DNA from: an uncultured Pseudomonadota bacterium
Lineage (GTDB): Bacteria; Pseudomonadota; Gammaproteobacteria; Steroidobacterales; Steroidobacteraceae
NCBI GenBank assembly: GCA_903828595.1
Contig: CAIKMS010000016.1
Span: 62,001 to 126,000, forward strand
Direction of reading: 5' to 3'
DNA length: 64,000 nt
Position numbers and translations under genes: made by a program
Shown: positions 38,049 to 46,612 of the stretch, piece by piece
Layout: each line of letters starts with the position of its first letter
Numbering within the stretch: position 1 is the stretch's first letter
Notes under the pieces: model-generated
Databases searched by the model: none
Seen by the model: only the letters and a program-made list of their open reading frames with translations
What the model was told of the DNA's origin: nothing

Positions 38049-38079
38049 AGAGCCGGGTCGTGCTGCACGATCCGGCTCT
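38049..38079 (-). terminator. Strong hairpin between cytochrome c4 and dsbA-like genes
   Basis: AGAGCCGG (38049-38056) and CCGGCTCT (38072-38079) flank TCGTG-CTG-CACGA, giving 13 base pairs with one mismatch. It lies 13 bases after the cytochrome c4 stop. There is no T run on the minus strand, so it may stabilise or attenuate the mRNA rather than fully terminate. Confidence 0.5.
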
Positions 38080-38092
38080 TATAACCCTGCTA

Positions 38093-38752
38093 TTAACGTA
38101 AGCCCTGTACGTAGGAGGCTACCGCCTTCATTTCCTCGTCGGACAGCTTGCCGGCAATGGTGTACATCATGTCAACGCGCTCTGGAGGCTTCGGGGCTCC
38201 TTCGACTACGGTGTACTTGGTTTTTGCCGCGTAGCTTTTCAGCTGGTTGTACACATAAGTGTCGTGCTGAGCGCGCAGCGCAGGCCACTTGGCCGGGCCG
38301 TTGCCCATACCCTGCGGGCCGTGGCAGGCCATACAAGCCGGTACGCCGCGCGCAGCGATGCCCGAGCGATAAATTTTGCCGCCCAGCGCGACCTGCGAGG
38401 GGTCGGCCTCCAAACCTTTTGGCGTCTGCGCCTCAAAATACGCGGCGACGTCAGCCATATCCTGCGGCTCCAGGGCGGCGGCCATGCCGTACATCACAGC
38501 ATTAGCGCGCACCTGGCTCTTAAAGTAGCTCAGCTGCTCGGCGATGTACCAATGGCTCTGACCAGCCAAATTGGGCCACTCCGGGTTGACCTCGCTGACG
38601 CCGGTGACGCCGTGGCAGGCGCCACAGGTCGCGGCTTTGGTGGCACCGGCTTTAGCGTCACCGACTAACTCGGTTTCTGCAGCCTGAGCGTGAATGGCCG
38701 TGAGGCCGGAAAGAACCGTGGCAAAGACCACGGAGGCAAAGCGAATTTTCAT
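38093..38752 (-). CDS. Dihaem cytochrome c4
   Basis: 219 residues with a signal peptide ending TAIHAQA. Two c-type haem sites, CGACHG (near residue 43) and CMACHG (near 141), lie in duplicated domains of about 90 residues, each with a distal Met (AVMYGMAAAL, VDMMYTIAG). The layout and length fit periplasmic cytochrome c4, an electron carrier to cytochrome oxidases. GGGAG precedes ATG at 38752; engB is divergent, 120 bases away. Confidence 0.93.
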   Translation of the reverse strand: MKIRFASVVFATVLSGLTAIHAQAAETELVGDAKAGATKAATCGACHGVTGVSEVNPEWPNLAGQSHWYIAEQLSYFKSQVRANAVMYGMAAALEPQDMADVAAYFEAQTPKGLEADPSQVALGGKIYRSGIAARGVPACMACHGPQGMGNGPAKWPALRAQHDTYVYNQLKSYAAKTKYTVVEGAPKPPERVDMMYTIAGKLSDEEMKAVASYVQGLR

Positions 38753-38872
38753 GACAGCAAACTCCCGTCGTGGGCCCGCAACTGTTGAAGTCCAGGCAAA
38801 TGCATCTGCGCCTCTTGGCTCAAGGCTTGCTAGACTCGACCCAACGCAAGTCGCGCATATTACACCAATCCT

Positions 38873-39547
38873 ATGTCAGTATTTCCCCATGCGCGCTACT
38901 TACTCGGAGCGCACGAGCCCCACCAGTGTTTCGCCGACGAGGGCGTTGAGGTTGCCTTCGCGGGTCGATCCAACAGCGGCAAGTCCAGTGCAATTAATGC
39001 GATTGTGCAGAGGCACGGGTTGGCCCGGACTTCAAAAGCGCCCGGTCAGACGCAGTTAATCAATTTTTTTGAGCTGGATCGCGCCGGACGGCGGCTGGTT
39101 GATCTGCCGGGTTACGGCTTTGCTAAGGTGCCGCGCCCGCTGCAAATTCACTGGAAACGGCTCTTAGAGACCTACTTTAATGAGCGCGAGTCGCTGGCCG
39201 GCCTGTTTATCATTATTGATATTCGGCGCGGCATCGGTGACCAGGATCGGCAAATGATGGATTTCGCGGTATCCCGCGGCCGCCAAGTGCACTGGCTGCT
39301 CACCAAGGCCGACAAGGTCAGCCGCCAGGAAGGCTTGAAAGTGCTCCGCGAAACGCAAAAAGCCTATCCGGAGTTGACCACTGCTCAGTTGTTTTCCGCG
39401 GTGGCCAAAACCGGGGTGGATGAGGCTAGGCGGGTGCTCAAGCTCATGTTGGCTGCCGGCGCGCAAAAAAAACCCGATGACGGTAATCCGGCATCGGGTA
39501 CAGACCAATCCGGTTTGGGAGCTATCTCCGGATCAGAGCCCGCCTAG
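38873..39547 (+). CDS. engB: EngB/YihA, ribosome-biogenesis GTPase
   Basis: 224 residues. P-loop GRSNSGKSSAINAI, G2/G3 TKAPGQTQLINFFELDRAGRRLVDLPGYGFAKVP-type region, G4 LLTKADK and G5 FSAVAKTGVDE. It is a TrmE-Era-EngA-EngB family GTPase needed for 50S assembly. The C-terminal 30 residues (Gly/Ser/Ala-rich) extend past the usual fold. Divergent from cytochrome c4, as in Pseudomonas. Confidence 0.96.
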   Translation: MSVFPHARYLLGAHEPHQCFADEGVEVAFAGRSNSGKSSAINAIVQRHGLARTSKAPGQTQLINFFELDRAGRRLVDLPGYGFAKVPRPLQIHWKRLLETYFNERESLAGLFIIIDIRRGIGDQDRQMMDFAVSRGRQVHWLLTKADKVSRQEGLKVLRETQKAYPELTTAQLFSAVAKTGVDEARRVLKLMLAAGAQKKPDDGNPASGTDQSGLGAISGSEPA

Positions 39548-39650
39548 GGGGTGGCGGGGAACGCTCGTCGCGTTCAAGTAATCAGACGCAGGCCGGGCGG
39601 AAAAGTTCCCGTTGACCTGCGTCAAGAATCGTCAGCTCTCGGTTTTTGTT

Positions 39651-40235
39651 TTACAGAAAACCGTAACTTAGGCCCGCGGTCCACATCGAGGGCAGTCCAC
39701 CCGCCGTGTGGAAGTGCTCGTATTCTAGGCGAGCAGCAATGGCACCCCAATGCGCCTGAGCGCCAAAGCCGTAGGCCATCGTCGTGTTTTTGGTGCTAAA
39801 GCTGAACAACGAGCAACCCGAACCACTACTGCCGCAGTTCGCTTCGTACGCGTTTGCATCAGCCTGCAGTCGGGCCAGGCCCAGTTTTCCGTAGAAGTCC
39901 ACCAACGGTAAGGGCTGTGGTACGTAGATCATGCCAAACGCACTCATCCCTTTCGTCGAGGCTGATTGTTTGATGCCTTGAATGGTGCGATTGGGTGATC
40001 CCAAGTTGAGGTAGCTCACTTCAGCGCCCAGTAAAGAAATGGGGTGAGTGCCCACGAAAGCCTTCCAGCCCAGGGCATTTTGATTGAAAACAATCTGCCC
40101 TACATCCGTATTGGCAAGACCCACCGCTCCACCGGCATACAAAAGCGCCTCCTGAGCATTAGCAGCGCTGAATGCGCCCAGCGCTGTCATCGCCAGGGTC
40201 ATGGTGGCGAAACGCTTAAAAGTTAGCTTTGGCAT
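39651..40235 (-). CDS. Outer-membrane beta-barrel protein (OmpA/OmpX-type barrel)
   Basis: 194 residues from ATG at 40235 (GAGG eight bases upstream; the ATG at 40250 is not preceded by a site). Signal peptide MTLAMTALGAFSAANA; mature part has alternating strands (LLYAGGAVGLANTDVG, VDFYGKLGLARLQAD, TMAYGFGAQAHWGAIAARLEYEHF) and ends in SYGFL with a C-terminal aromatic/hydrophobic residue, as expected of a BamA substrate. Two cysteines lie in one loop (NCGSSGSGCSL). Function unknown. Confidence 0.82.
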   Translation of the reverse strand: MPKLTFKRFATMTLAMTALGAFSAANAQEALLYAGGAVGLANTDVGQIVFNQNALGWKAFVGTHPISLLGAEVSYLNLGSPNRTIQGIKQSASTKGMSAFGMIYVPQPLPLVDFYGKLGLARLQADANAYEANCGSSGSGCSLFSFSTKNTTMAYGFGAQAHWGAIAARLEYEHFHTAGGLPSMWTAGLSYGFL

Positions 40236-40364
40236 GCAAAAGATCCTCAAAGATGAAAAGAGATATCCAATAAGAAGATCCTAGCCGATTGATGGCTTAT
40301 TTGCATAAGGGATACCGCTGAGTCAGCGTTAAGCCGTCTTTGTGGTGCCGTAAATTCGAAGTCC

Positions 40365-43103
40365 TCAATGCGCCTGATCCCAGTTGGCGCCAAGGCCGGC
40401 ATCTACCCTGAGAGGTACCGACAGTGTGGCTGCTTCACTCATAAGGCGTACCACATGATCCCGTACAAACTGCGCTTGTTCGTCAGGGACTTCTAGTACC
40501 AATTCATCGTGTACTTGCATCACCAGACGCGCCGAGGTTTTGCTGGCTTTAAGCCACGAGGCCACCCTGATCATCGCCGCTTTGATGATGTCAGCCGCCG
40601 TGCCTTGCATGGGCGCATTGATCGCTGAGCGCTCCGCGTACTGCTGCAGTTGCTTATTGCTGGAGCGAATCTCCGGAAGATACAGACGTCTGCCGGCTAC
40701 CGTTTCAACAAATCCTTGCTCACGCGCTTGCGCACGGGTGTTGTCCATATACTGACGAACACCCGGGTAGCGATCAAAGTACCGCTCAATGTAGCGTGCC
40801 GCCGAGCCGCGATCGATGTTCAGGCGCGCGGCAAGTCCGAAGGCGGACATGCCATAGATCAGGCCGAAATTGATGGTTTTAGCAGCGCGACGCTGATCAG
40901 CATCGACTGCCTCTGGGGTGATACCAAAGATTTCCGCCGCCGTAGCCTGATGCACATCACGATCCGCGGCAAAGGCGCTCACTAAACCAGGGTCCAGGGA
41001 TAGGTGCGCCATGATGCGCAACTCAATTTGCGAATAGTCGGCAGCTAACAGTGTGAATCCGCTGGGTGCGATAAAAGCCTGACGAATGCGTCGGCCTTCT
41101 GGCGTACGAATAGGGATGTTCTGCAGGTTAGGATCCGACGATGACAGCCGACCGGTCGCCGTAATGGCTTGGTGATAAGAAGTATGAATACGGCCCGTGG
41201 CCGGATTAATCTGCTCGGGTAGCTTGTCGGTGTAGGTTCCTTTGAGCTTGGACAAGCTTCGATGCTCGAGAATGAGCCGGGGTAACGGGTAATGCAGAGC
41301 GAGCTCCTCCAGCACATCCTCGGCGGTCGACGGCTGCCCTTTGGGCGTTTTCTTGGTAACCGGCAGTCCCAGGCGCTCGTAAAGAATGGCTTGGAGTTGC
41401 TTGGGCGAGTCTAGATTGAAGGGTCCTTGAGCGGCTTGATGGGCCTGAGTCTCAATCTCTTGCATGCGCACCGCCAGCTCTTGGCTTTGCACGCGCAACA
41501 ACTCACGGTCGACTAACACGCCCGTGCGCTCCATCTGACCCAGCACCTCAATGAGCGGTGCTTCTAGAGTTTCGTAGAGTGCCTTTAGCTTGGGTAAGGC
41601 TTGTAGTTCATGCCAAAAGCGCTGATGCAATCGCAGAGTAATATCCGCATCTTCAGCGGCGTACGGTGCGGCGGTGTCTACCGGCACTTGATTAAAGGTG
41701 AGTTGCTTGGCTCCTTTCCCGGCGACATCTTCAAAAGTGGTGGTTTGGATTCCCAGATAGTGCTTAGCCAGGGAGTCCATATCGTGTCGCGACGCTACAC
41801 TGTTGAGTACGTAGGACTCCAGCATAGAATCGAACCGTGCGCCTTGCAGATCGATACCGTGATTGGCCAGTACGTGACGATCGTATTTGATGTGATGGCC
41901 AATTTTTGCAAGCGAAGCATCTTCGAGTAGTGCCTTGATTTTTGAAAGCACGTGCTCACGCGTGAGTTGATCGGGTGCGCCGGGGTAGTCATGGGCGACA
42001 GGAATATAAAAGCCACGACCGGGCGTTGCTGCAAAGGAAAGACCTACAATTTGTGCCTTCATGTAGTCAAGGCTGGTCGTCTCGGTGTCAACCGCAAACA
42101 CTTCCGCCGCCCGCAGCTCTTGTAACAACGAATCTAACGCATCATCGGTGAAGATCGTCTGATAATCCCGTGCGATATCCGGTGTCACAATGGCTGGCGA
42201 TGCCTCAATCACTTGGGAAGATGCAACGCCGCTGGACGCACTGTCGACCTCGGGCTTTAAACCACGCAGCAGCGTGTTGAGCTCCAAGCGCTGATACAAC
42301 TCAATTAAGGCTGGTGTATCAGGGCTCAGACGCTTGAGTGTGGTTGGCTGCTCATCAAGACAAAGCGTGCAATTAATCGTCGCGAGCTGTCGCGACAGTG
42401 CCAACTGATCCAAGTTGGCCCGCAGACTCTCGCCAACCTTGCCTTCGATCGCTGCCGCTTGTTCAACGATATGATCTACTGATCCGTACTGGGCTAACCA
42501 CTTAGCCGCCGTCTTGGGGCCGACTTTAGGCACGCCAGGAATATTGTCGGACGCGTCACCTATCAAAGCCAAATAGTCGACAATTTGCGTGGGAAGCACG
42601 TCAAACTTATTTTTTACGCCGTCTGGATCTAACACGGTGCCGGTCATCGTATTGATCAGAGTCACGTTCTGATCCACCAGCTGCGCCATGTCCTTGTCGC
42701 CAGTGGAAATGACCACTTTGAGTCCCGCTTGCGTCGCGCGGCGGGTTAGGGTGCCGATGACATCATCGGCCTCTACACCACTAATACGCAGTAGCGGTAA
42801 ACCCAGCGCTTCCACGGTGCTCAGCAAAGGCTGAATTTGTGCTCGTAGGTCATCGGGCATCGGTGGGCGATGGGCTTTGTACGCTTCAAACAGTTCGTCA
42901 CGAAAAGTACGACCCGGTGCGTCAAAAATAACGGCGATGAGCTCGGGGTCATACTCCTTCAGGAACTTATGCAGCATGTTAACCACGCCGAGCACGGCCC
43001 CCGTGGGCTCACCCTTGGAATTGCTAAACGGCGGGAGCGCGTGAAAGGCTCGATATAAATACGACGAGCCGTCAATCAAATAGAGCGTGTTATTAGACGG
43101 CAT
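40365..43103 (-). CDS. polA: PolA, DNA polymerase I
   Basis: 912 residues with all three domains. 5'-3' exonuclease at 1-300 (LYLIDGSSYLYRAFHA, GVEADDVIGTL, GDASDNIPGVPKVGPKTA). 3'-5' exonuclease at about 310-510 with intact FAVDTETTSLDYM and IGHHIKYDRHVL. Polymerase at 520-912 with AADYSQIELRIMAHLS, RRAAKTINFGLIYGMS and MQVHDELVLEVP. Starts six bases after the lptM stop. Works in repair and Okazaki-fragment processing. Confidence 0.98.
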   Translation of the reverse strand: MPSNNTLYLIDGSSYLYRAFHALPPFSNSKGEPTGAVLGVVNMLHKFLKEYDPELIAVIFDAPGRTFRDELFEAYKAHRPPMPDDLRAQIQPLLSTVEALGLPLLRISGVEADDVIGTLTRRATQAGLKVVISTGDKDMAQLVDQNVTLINTMTGTVLDPDGVKNKFDVLPTQIVDYLALIGDASDNIPGVPKVGPKTAAKWLAQYGSVDHIVEQAAAIEGKVGESLRANLDQLALSRQLATINCTLCLDEQPTTLKRLSPDTPALIELYQRLELNTLLRGLKPEVDSASSGVASSQVIEASPAIVTPDIARDYQTIFTDDALDSLLQELRAAEVFAVDTETTSLDYMKAQIVGLSFAATPGRGFYIPVAHDYPGAPDQLTREHVLSKIKALLEDASLAKIGHHIKYDRHVLANHGIDLQGARFDSMLESYVLNSVASRHDMDSLAKHYLGIQTTTFEDVAGKGAKQLTFNQVPVDTAAPYAAEDADITLRLHQRFWHELQALPKLKALYETLEAPLIEVLGQMERTGVLVDRELLRVQSQELAVRMQEIETQAHQAAQGPFNLDSPKQLQAILYERLGLPVTKKTPKGQPSTAEDVLEELALHYPLPRLILEHRSLSKLKGTYTDKLPEQINPATGRIHTSYHQAITATGRLSSSDPNLQNIPIRTPEGRRIRQAFIAPSGFTLLAADYSQIELRIMAHLSLDPGLVSAFAADRDVHQATAAEIFGITPEAVDADQRRAAKTINFGLIYGMSAFGLAARLNIDRGSAARYIERYFDRYPGVRQYMDNTRAQAREQGFVETVAGRRLYLPEIRSSNKQLQQYAERSAINAPMQGTAADIIKAAMIRVASWLKASKTSARLVMQVHDELVLEVPDEQAQFVRDHVVRLMSEAATLSVPLRVDAGLGANWDQAH

Positions 43104-43109
43104 GGGGCC

Positions 43110-43286
43110 TTACTTTGAATCGTGGGATGGGATCTGCGTGTGCCCAGTCATGCTCTGCCACTGCGCAGGCTTGGCGTCGGTCAATGCCGCTTTGCGTGAT
43201 GTGGCGTCGGGCAAGACTAGAGGTCCTTTTTGCCCACACGAAGCCAGGGCCATGAAAAACAACGAACCAAGGATTGCTGTGCGCAT
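43110..43286 (-). CDS. lptM: LptM (YifL-type) small lipoprotein
   Basis: A 58-codon gene. It reads MRTAILGSLFFMALASCGQK then GPLVLPDATSRKAALTDAK and ends HTQIPSHDSK. The signal with lipobox ALASC followed at once by GQKGPLVLPD is the LptM signature; LptM assists oxidative maturation of LptD. It ends six bases before polA, so the two are likely co-transcribed. In many relatives it precedes lysA-dapF instead. Confidence 0.88.
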   Translation of the reverse strand: MRTAILGSLFFMALASCGQKGPLVLPDATSRKAALTDAKPAQWQSMTGHTQIPSHDSK

Positions 43287-43340
43287 GAGAGAGCCTGGGT
43301 GGGTTTGTCGCTAAGGGCCCCAGTATAGCCTTCGTGCACC

Positions 43341-44171
43341 CTAGAACGGAGTTCCAAAGCCTAAGAACACCACGTTCAAGTCAGCCGCTCGGCGATAGCC
43401 CAAGGATAACCTCGGGAGGGGCAGCCGGAAGATTCGTATGGGTTCCGCGGTGCCGAAGGTGATGCCGGCTTCGGTTTCTAACCGTATCGCGCTGTGTGTT
43501 GGTGTATAGGCAAACGGACCAGGGAACCAGCGAACCACGCCGTAGGTGCCGATAGCTGCTTGATGCCTGAAAATATCCCATGATTGCGGGCGATCAAACT
43601 CCACACCCTGCAGCAGCCGCAAAACCCGGTCCGTGCCTGTTGGTCCGCCGCTGCTTAAAGCACCCAAGACTTCGCTGCGGTAGCGCGTTACCCAGCCATT
43701 CCAAGGAGCCGTGCGTTCTAAAGCGATTTGCGTACCGGTTAATTTTTTGTCGACTAAACCGGCGGAGCGCGTGTAGCCAACCGCTACCAGCTGCAGGTAA
43801 TGCCAGGTCTCACTCAGTGGCAGGTTCCCGTCTATACCCGCCAGTACGCTGAGCGTGTCTAGGGACTTTGGTATCTGCCCGGACAGCACGTCCTGCGGCT
43901 GAAAGTTATAAAAACCAAAAGTGACCGGAAGCTGTACAGAAAAATGTGGCTCATCAGCTGAATGATTATCAAGGTCTGCCGAAAAGGGAATTCGGTACAA
44001 CTGCACCGTCTGACCGTTGATAGAATAAATGCCCGACCCTAAAAAAGACGACAGGCCGTAATTGAACGTAGCGTCATTCGAGCTGCCGGCCGTTGGGCTA
44101 GGACTATTAGCCGAAGCTTGGCTAAGAACTGACAGAGCAGCGACGAGCGTGAGTATCAGTGTCCGAAGCAT
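43341..44171 (-). CDS. Predicted outer-membrane beta-barrel protein, unknown function
   Basis: 276 residues with a signal peptide (RTLILTLVAALSVLSQASA) and a mature part of amphipathic strands with conserved-looking turns (FSVQLPVTFGFYNF, WHYLQLVAVGYTRS, RLSLGYRRAADLNVVFLGFGTPF) ending in Phe. I do not recognise a family. It lies downstream of nothing coupled: the next gene (maiA) is divergent and lptM follows 55 bases on. Confidence 0.65.
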   Translation of the reverse strand: MLRTLILTLVAALSVLSQASANSPSPTAGSSNDATFNYGLSSFLGSGIYSINGQTVQLYRIPFSADLDNHSADEPHFSVQLPVTFGFYNFQPQDVLSGQIPKSLDTLSVLAGIDGNLPLSETWHYLQLVAVGYTRSAGLVDKKLTGTQIALERTAPWNGWVTRYRSEVLGALSSGGPTGTDRVLRLLQGVEFDRPQSWDIFRHQAAIGTYGVVRWFPGPFAYTPTHSAIRLETEAGITFGTAEPIRIFRLPLPRLSLGYRRAADLNVVFLGFGTPF

Positions 44172-44358
44172 ATGCAGTAGACCGCCGAGGGGGGAGGCAT
44201 GCTAACACGCGCCAATATTTGCTTATCCTACCTTCAAACTGTTTATAGTCTAGCCCATCCAGCGATACAGTAGCCGCGTGGCTGATGTGCAGGGCAAGCT
44301 TAAGCCAGACCAACCAGGCCAGTTCTGGTTTGTGGGATCAGATTGGGAGAGTGAACCT

Positions 44359-45033
44359 ATGAAGGATAGTGACCCAAACCAACACCTGCGCTTATATAGT
44401 TTCTGGCGAAGTTCGGCAGCTTTTCGAGTGCGTATCGCGCTGAATATAAAACAGCTTTCTTATGAGAGCGTGCCTGTGAATTTGTCCGCGGCAGTTCTTG
44501 CCCAAAAATCTGCGTCCTATCGGGCTATTAATCCTCAGGGTTTGGTGCCGGCTTTGGTTGATCAGGGCCGCGTGTTAGCTGAGTCGCTGGCTATTATTGA
44601 ATACTTAGAGGAAGTACAGCCAGAGCCCAAATTGCTACCCAGTGATTCCTATGCCCGGGCGCAGGTTCGTTGGATGGCGCAATTAATTGCCTGCGATATC
44701 CATCCGTTAAATAACACGAGAGTTTTGGGTTATTTACGCAATAAGCTCAACCAAGATGAGACCAGCATCGATGACTGGTATCGCCACTGGATTTTGGAGG
44801 GTTTTGCGGCGCTGGAGATATTGGCCAACCAGTGGAGTGGCGATGGAAGCCGACTTTTTGGTAACCAATTGACGATCGCGGATATTTGCCTGGTTCCCCA
44901 AGTTTATAATGCACGGCGATTTAAAACCCCAATGCACGACTTCCCCGTTTTAAATCGAATCTGTAGCTCTTTGGAAACGTTGCCCGCCTTTGCCGCAGCT
45001 AGGCCGGAGTTACAGCCCGATGCGGTGAGTTGA
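44359..45033 (+). CDS. maiA: Maleylacetoacetate isomerase (zeta-class glutathione transferase)
   Basis: 224 residues from ATG at 44359, preceded by GGGAGAG; a GTG at 44278 would add 27 residues without similarity. N-terminal thioredoxin-like domain has the zeta-class SSCxxRVR-type motif YSFWRSSAAFRVRIALN (Cys is replaced by Ala), NPQGLVPAL and ESLAIIEYLEE; the all-helical C-terminal domain has QLTIADICLVPQVYNARRF. It isomerises maleylacetoacetate in tyrosine or gentisate breakdown with glutathione. No hmg/fah genes are near. Confidence 0.85.
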   Translation: MKDSDPNQHLRLYSFWRSSAAFRVRIALNIKQLSYESVPVNLSAAVLAQKSASYRAINPQGLVPALVDQGRVLAESLAIIEYLEEVQPEPKLLPSDSYARAQVRWMAQLIACDIHPLNNTRVLGYLRNKLNQDETSIDDWYRHWILEGFAALEILANQWSGDGSRLFGNQLTIADICLVPQVYNARRFKTPMHDFPVLNRICSSLETLPAFAAARPELQPDAVS

Positions 45034-45104
45034 GGTTGGGTTTTTGATTGGCTTTTGATTAAGCGATTTGCCGTTGGATTTTCTCTAAACTCTTAAGGAC
45101 TCCT

Positions 45105-45389
45105 ATGTCAGTAACAGCCGTGGTTCTGATCAAAGCTCGAACCGATCAAATCAATGAACTTGCCCAGGTCTTAAGCAACATTCATGGCGTTACCGACGTC
45201 TACTCTGTGGCCGGTCGCTACGATTTGGTAGCCATCGTGCAAGCGCAGCGTAATGAGGACCTAGCGCAAATCATCAGCGTTGATATGCATAAAGCCGCAG
45301 GTATTGTGGATTCTGAAACCCTGATCGCATTTCGCACCTTTCGCAACGACGACGTGCACGCCGGGTTTGCCTTAGGCCAGAATGACTGA
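45105..45389 (+). CDS. Stand-alone Lrp/AsnC ligand-binding (RAM) domain protein
   Basis: 94 residues that correspond only to the RAM half of Lrp/AsnC regulators (VVLIKARTDQINELAQVLSNIHGVTDVYSVAGRYDLVAIVQ; ending SETLIAFRTF). There is no helix-turn-helix. Such proteins bind amino acids and can act as stand-alone modulators. It sits convergent with argH, 38 bases away, but on the other strand. Confidence 0.88.
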   Translation: MSVTAVVLIKARTDQINELAQVLSNIHGVTDVYSVAGRYDLVAIVQAQRNEDLAQIISVDMHKAAGIVDSETLIAFRTFRNDDVHAGFALGQND

Positions 45390-45427
45390 GATGACGCATT
45401 GAAAGAGCGCGCCGAGCCGAGCTCAAC

Positions 45428-46612
45428 TTACTGGCTTAAGCGTTTAGCAACTCGCCTATAGGCTTCGCGAAATGGAATGCCCAGTGTAACCACCAGTCGA
45501 TTAGCTTCTTCGGCGGCATGGATGGCCGGATCCAGATGGATATTCTCGGGTAGAAAACGTAACCCATGAATCGCATCCGGCATGATGCTTAAGGTTTGCA
45601 TTGCCACATCAATGCCGCGAAACAACGGTGATTTAATTAGCTGAAGATCGCGTTGATAGCCGCTGGGCAGCTTGTTGGTAATCCCCATTACCTCATTCAG
45701 GCAGGCGCACAGCGTCGCTGAGCGACCACGAATGAGCTCAAAGACATCTGGATTGCGTTTTTGCGGCATGATTGATGAGCCTGTGGTGAAGGCTTCGGGC
45801 AATTGCACAAAAGCAAACTCTTGGGTGTAAAAGAGTAATACGTCGGCTGCCAGTCGGCTTAAGTCCGACATGAGTACCGATAACTCGAACAGCACCTGAG
45901 CTTCGGCCTTGCCGCGCGACAGCTGGACAGCCGTCACCGGCTCATGAGTGCTGTCGAAGCCCAAGCGGGCCGTCGTGAATTCACGATCCAGATTGAGGCC
46001 GGGTGTTCCGTAGCCCGCCGCCGAGCCTAAAGGATTTTTGGAGTGACGTTGCCGAGTGCGCATCAACCCCAGCGCATCATCGCGCAATTCTGTCGCGTAG
46101 CCTTCTGCCCATAAAGCAACCGACGATGGCATGGCTTGTTGCATGTGCGTGTAGCCCGGCAAACTCACGCTACCTTGTTCGCGGACCAAGCTTTCCAATG
46201 CTTCTACCGTTTCGACAATCCGGTCATGGATTTGCTGCACCACGTCGGCCAGATAAAGGCGCAGTGCGGCGAGAACCTGATCATTGCGCGAGCGGCCTAG
46301 ATGGATTCGGCCACCCGCATCGCCCAGCGCCGCCGTCAGCCGCTGTTCGAGCGCTGTTTGCCCGTCTTCTTCTTCCAAGCTGACGGACCACTCACCGCGA
46401 GCATGCGCCTGCCCAATGTCAGTGAGCGTGTTCGACAAGGCCGTTAAATCCTCGACGCTCAGCAAGCCCGCGGCACACAGCGCTTGTCCATGAGCAATAG
46501 AAGCTTGTACGTCGTAGGCGACCAGTCGGTTATCCAGTGCATGATCCTCACCGGCTGTGTACGCCAAGACCTTGGCATCCAGTGCGCTACCCTTATCCCA
46601 GAGTCTGCTCAT
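45428..46612 (-). CDS. argH: ArgH, argininosuccinate lyase
   Basis: 394 residues, about 60 shorter than E. coli ArgH because the C-terminal helices are missing; no frameshift was seen. Conserved blocks: HLGRSRNDQVLAALRLYL, PGYTHMQQAMPSSVALW (catalytic His) and TGSSIMPQKRNPDVFELIRG (mobile catalytic Ser loop). It splits argininosuccinate into arginine and fumarate. Last gene of the arg operon; overlaps the argB stop by four bases. Confidence 0.94.
   Translation of the reverse strand: MSRLWDKGSALDAKVLAYTAGEDHALDNRLVAYDVQASIAHGQALCAAGLLSVEDLTALSNTLTDIGQAHARGEWSVSLEEEDGQTALEQRLTAALGDAGGRIHLGRSRNDQVLAALRLYLADVVQQIHDRIVETVEALESLVREQGSVSLPGYTHMQQAMPSSVALWAEGYATELRDDALGLMRTRQRHSKNPLGSAAGYGTPGLNLDREFTTARLGFDSTHEPVTAVQLSRGKAEAQVLFELSVLMSDLSRLAADVLLFYTQEFAFVQLPEAFTTGSSIMPQKRNPDVFELIRGRSATLCACLNEVMGITNKLPSGYQRDLQLIKSPLFRGIDVAMQTLSIMPDAIHGLRFLPENIHLDPAIHAAEEANRLVVTLGIPFREAYRRVAKRLSQ

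Noticed and set aside
43087..43314. Plus-strand frame of 75 codons at the polA start
   Set aside because: It lies opposite lptM, which has a clear lipobox and family signature on the minus strand.
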